Shown: piece by piece, positions 5,473 through 6,032 of the stretch | Position numbering within the stretch: the stretch's first letter is position 1 | How the letters are laid out: every line of letters starts with the position of its first letter | Origin: Chloroflexota bacterium | GTDB lineage: Bacteria > Chloroflexota > Anaerolineae > Anaerolineales > UBA11858 | Reading direction: 5' to 3' | Assembly (NCBI GenBank): GCA_030666985.1 | Contig: DAOUWT010000174.1 | Span: 1 to 6,032, forward strand | Length of the DNA stretch: 6,032 nucleotides | The notes under the pieces: model-generated | Database searches by the model: none | What the model was told of the DNA's origin: nothing | What the model saw: only the letters and a program-made list of their open reading frames with translations | Program-made: the position numbers and the translations under genes

Positions 5473-5902
5473 TTTCGATAAAATACTCCGCTTGCGTTTC
5501 GCGTAGGGCCAGTGCTTCAGGATTTGAGAATTGAGAGGATGATGCCATCATGCCGCCTAGAATGCGTCCAATTTCTTGAGATTTGTCTCTTAGTTCGATT
5601 GCTTGCTTACGGTTGATGTAACCACAATCATACGCAACGCCAATCCAATGCTGGGTTTCCATTTGTTCGGCGTCCGCATCTACTAACTTGGCAATAAAAC
5701 TTTTCTCGTAACGCCGTTTTCCCCATGCCTCTGCAATCTGTGCTCCAATGGAACGCGACGATCTCCGTATCTGGTCAGTGAGCGAATACATTTCCTCACG
5801 TGGAAAAGATTTTGTCGTCTCGAAGACAGCCTGAGCGAGTTGCCGAGATTTTTGGTATGCAATTAATTCTCTAAAACTCTTTGCGTATGGCAACTCGCTC
5901 AT
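5468..5902 (-). CDS. Four-helix-bundle protein, 23S rRNA intervening-sequence (IVP) family
   Basis: This 144-aa soluble, almost wholly helical protein is somewhat longer than the usual 110-130 aa of the family. The N-terminal SFRELIAYQKSRQLA and the signature FPREEMYSLTDQIRRSSRSI followed by AQIAEAWGKRRYEKSF (about 33-68) identify it. DCGYI near 92-96 and the later helix (about 98-119) also fit. Relatives occur as reading frames inside 23S rRNA intervening sequences and as many dispersed stand-alone genes; related proteins (Avd) bind reverse transcriptases in diversity-generating retroelements. No reverse transcriptase or rRNA is visible here, so the function is unknown. A good site, GAGAGGA, lies 4 nt before the ATG. 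The gene looks more AT-rich than the galactosidase downstream and ends inside a heptamer repeat, which suggests late arrival. The C-terminal residues after about 127 may not belong to the fold. Confidence 0.88.
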   Translation of the reverse strand: MSELPYAKSFRELIAYQKSRQLAQAVFETTKSFPREEMYSLTDQIRRSSRSIGAQIAEAWGKRRYEKSFIAKLVDADAEQMETQHWIGVAYDCGYINRKQAIELRDKSQEIGRILGGMMASSSQFSNPEALALRETQAEYFIEN

Positions 5903-5906
5903 ATTT

Positions 5907-5913
5907 TCCTCTC
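5907..5913 (-). promoter_or_regulatory. Ribosome binding site of the four-helix-bundle gene
   Basis: GAGAGGA on the minus strand ends 4 nt before the ATG at 5902, a strong Shine-Dalgarno match supporting that start. Confidence 0.6.
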
Positions 5914-5956
5914 ATTATCACTGATTACTCAATGTCGTTAAGTTAGGCAATTAATC

Positions 5957-6032
5957 ATGTTATTTCGACGAGGTTTAGGCACGATTACCGCCGAAAAACG
6001 AGGAGAAATCTTGGTTTCAGTCTACCATTCAC
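5957..6032 (+). CDS. Possible 5' end of a plus-strand gene cut by the window edge
   Basis: An ATG at 5957 opens a frame of 25 codons with no stop before the window ends, reading MLFRRGLGTITAEKRGEILV and onward. No good ribosome binding site precedes it. In the same frame a TTG at 6013 has GAGGAG 5 nt upstream, a better initiation context. The stretch is too short to assign a family and may be non-coding. Confidence 0.2.
   Translation, partial: MLFRRGLGTITAEKRGEILVSVYHS

Noticed and set aside
6000..6025. Sequence gagaaatcttggtttc as half of a palindromic repeat
   Set aside because: It recalls a dispersed repeat type, but the second arm would lie beyond the window and cannot be seen.

Overview
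The window most likely comes from a member of the Chloroflexota, probably an Anaerolineae-type lineage. This is inferred from gene style, not from a marker gene. The clues are a membrane-anchored LysM protein with very long Thr/Pro/Ser-rich linkers, a GAF-containing NarL-type sensor kinase, a stand-alone four-helix-bundle (23S rRNA intervening-sequence family) gene, and several families of short heptameric or palindromic intergenic repeats.

Four genes are supported. (1) At 187-1551, minus strand, lies a sensor histidine kinase (one membrane segment, GAF, HisKA_3 phosphoacceptor region, HATPase). (2) At 1842-2801, plus strand, divergent from the kinase, lies a membrane protein with a cytoplasmic four-cysteine module, a repeat-encoded basic stretch, one transmembrane helix, and an outside portion carrying one LysM domain between two low-complexity Thr/Pro-rich stretches. 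(3) At 2944-5448, minus strand, convergent with the LysM gene, lies a large cytoplasmic GH36-type alpha-galactosidase with an intact catalytic core. (4) At 5468-5902, minus strand, 19 bp upstream of the galactosidase, lies a four-helix-bundle protein. Both edges are non-coding or uncertain; a plus-strand gene may begin at about 5957 and run off the right end.

There is no clear shared pathway. The galactosidase would release galactose from imported alpha-galactosides. The kinase is probably a two-component sensor whose response regulator lies outside the window. The LysM protein is probably a cell-envelope protein. The four-helix-bundle gene sits upstream of the galactosidase as a likely late arrival.

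The most notable content is repeat-derived. A composite repeat (a 9-bp perfect stem-loop plus 21-nt-period direct repeats) sits in frame inside the galactosidase, just before the first strand of its catalytic barrel. Between the two convergent genes are two hairpins that are inverted copies of each other and differ by paired, compensatory changes. Heptamer arrays (ACTGAAT-like and CGTGAAA-like) occupy intergenic edges in opposing orientations, and one supplies the stop codon of the four-helix-bundle gene. A 9-nt tandem array has become the basic juxtamembrane segment of the LysM protein. Together these suggest a genome in which short repeats repeatedly enter gene boundaries and reading frames. 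No CRISPR array, tRNA, rRNA, transposase or clear defence system is visible.
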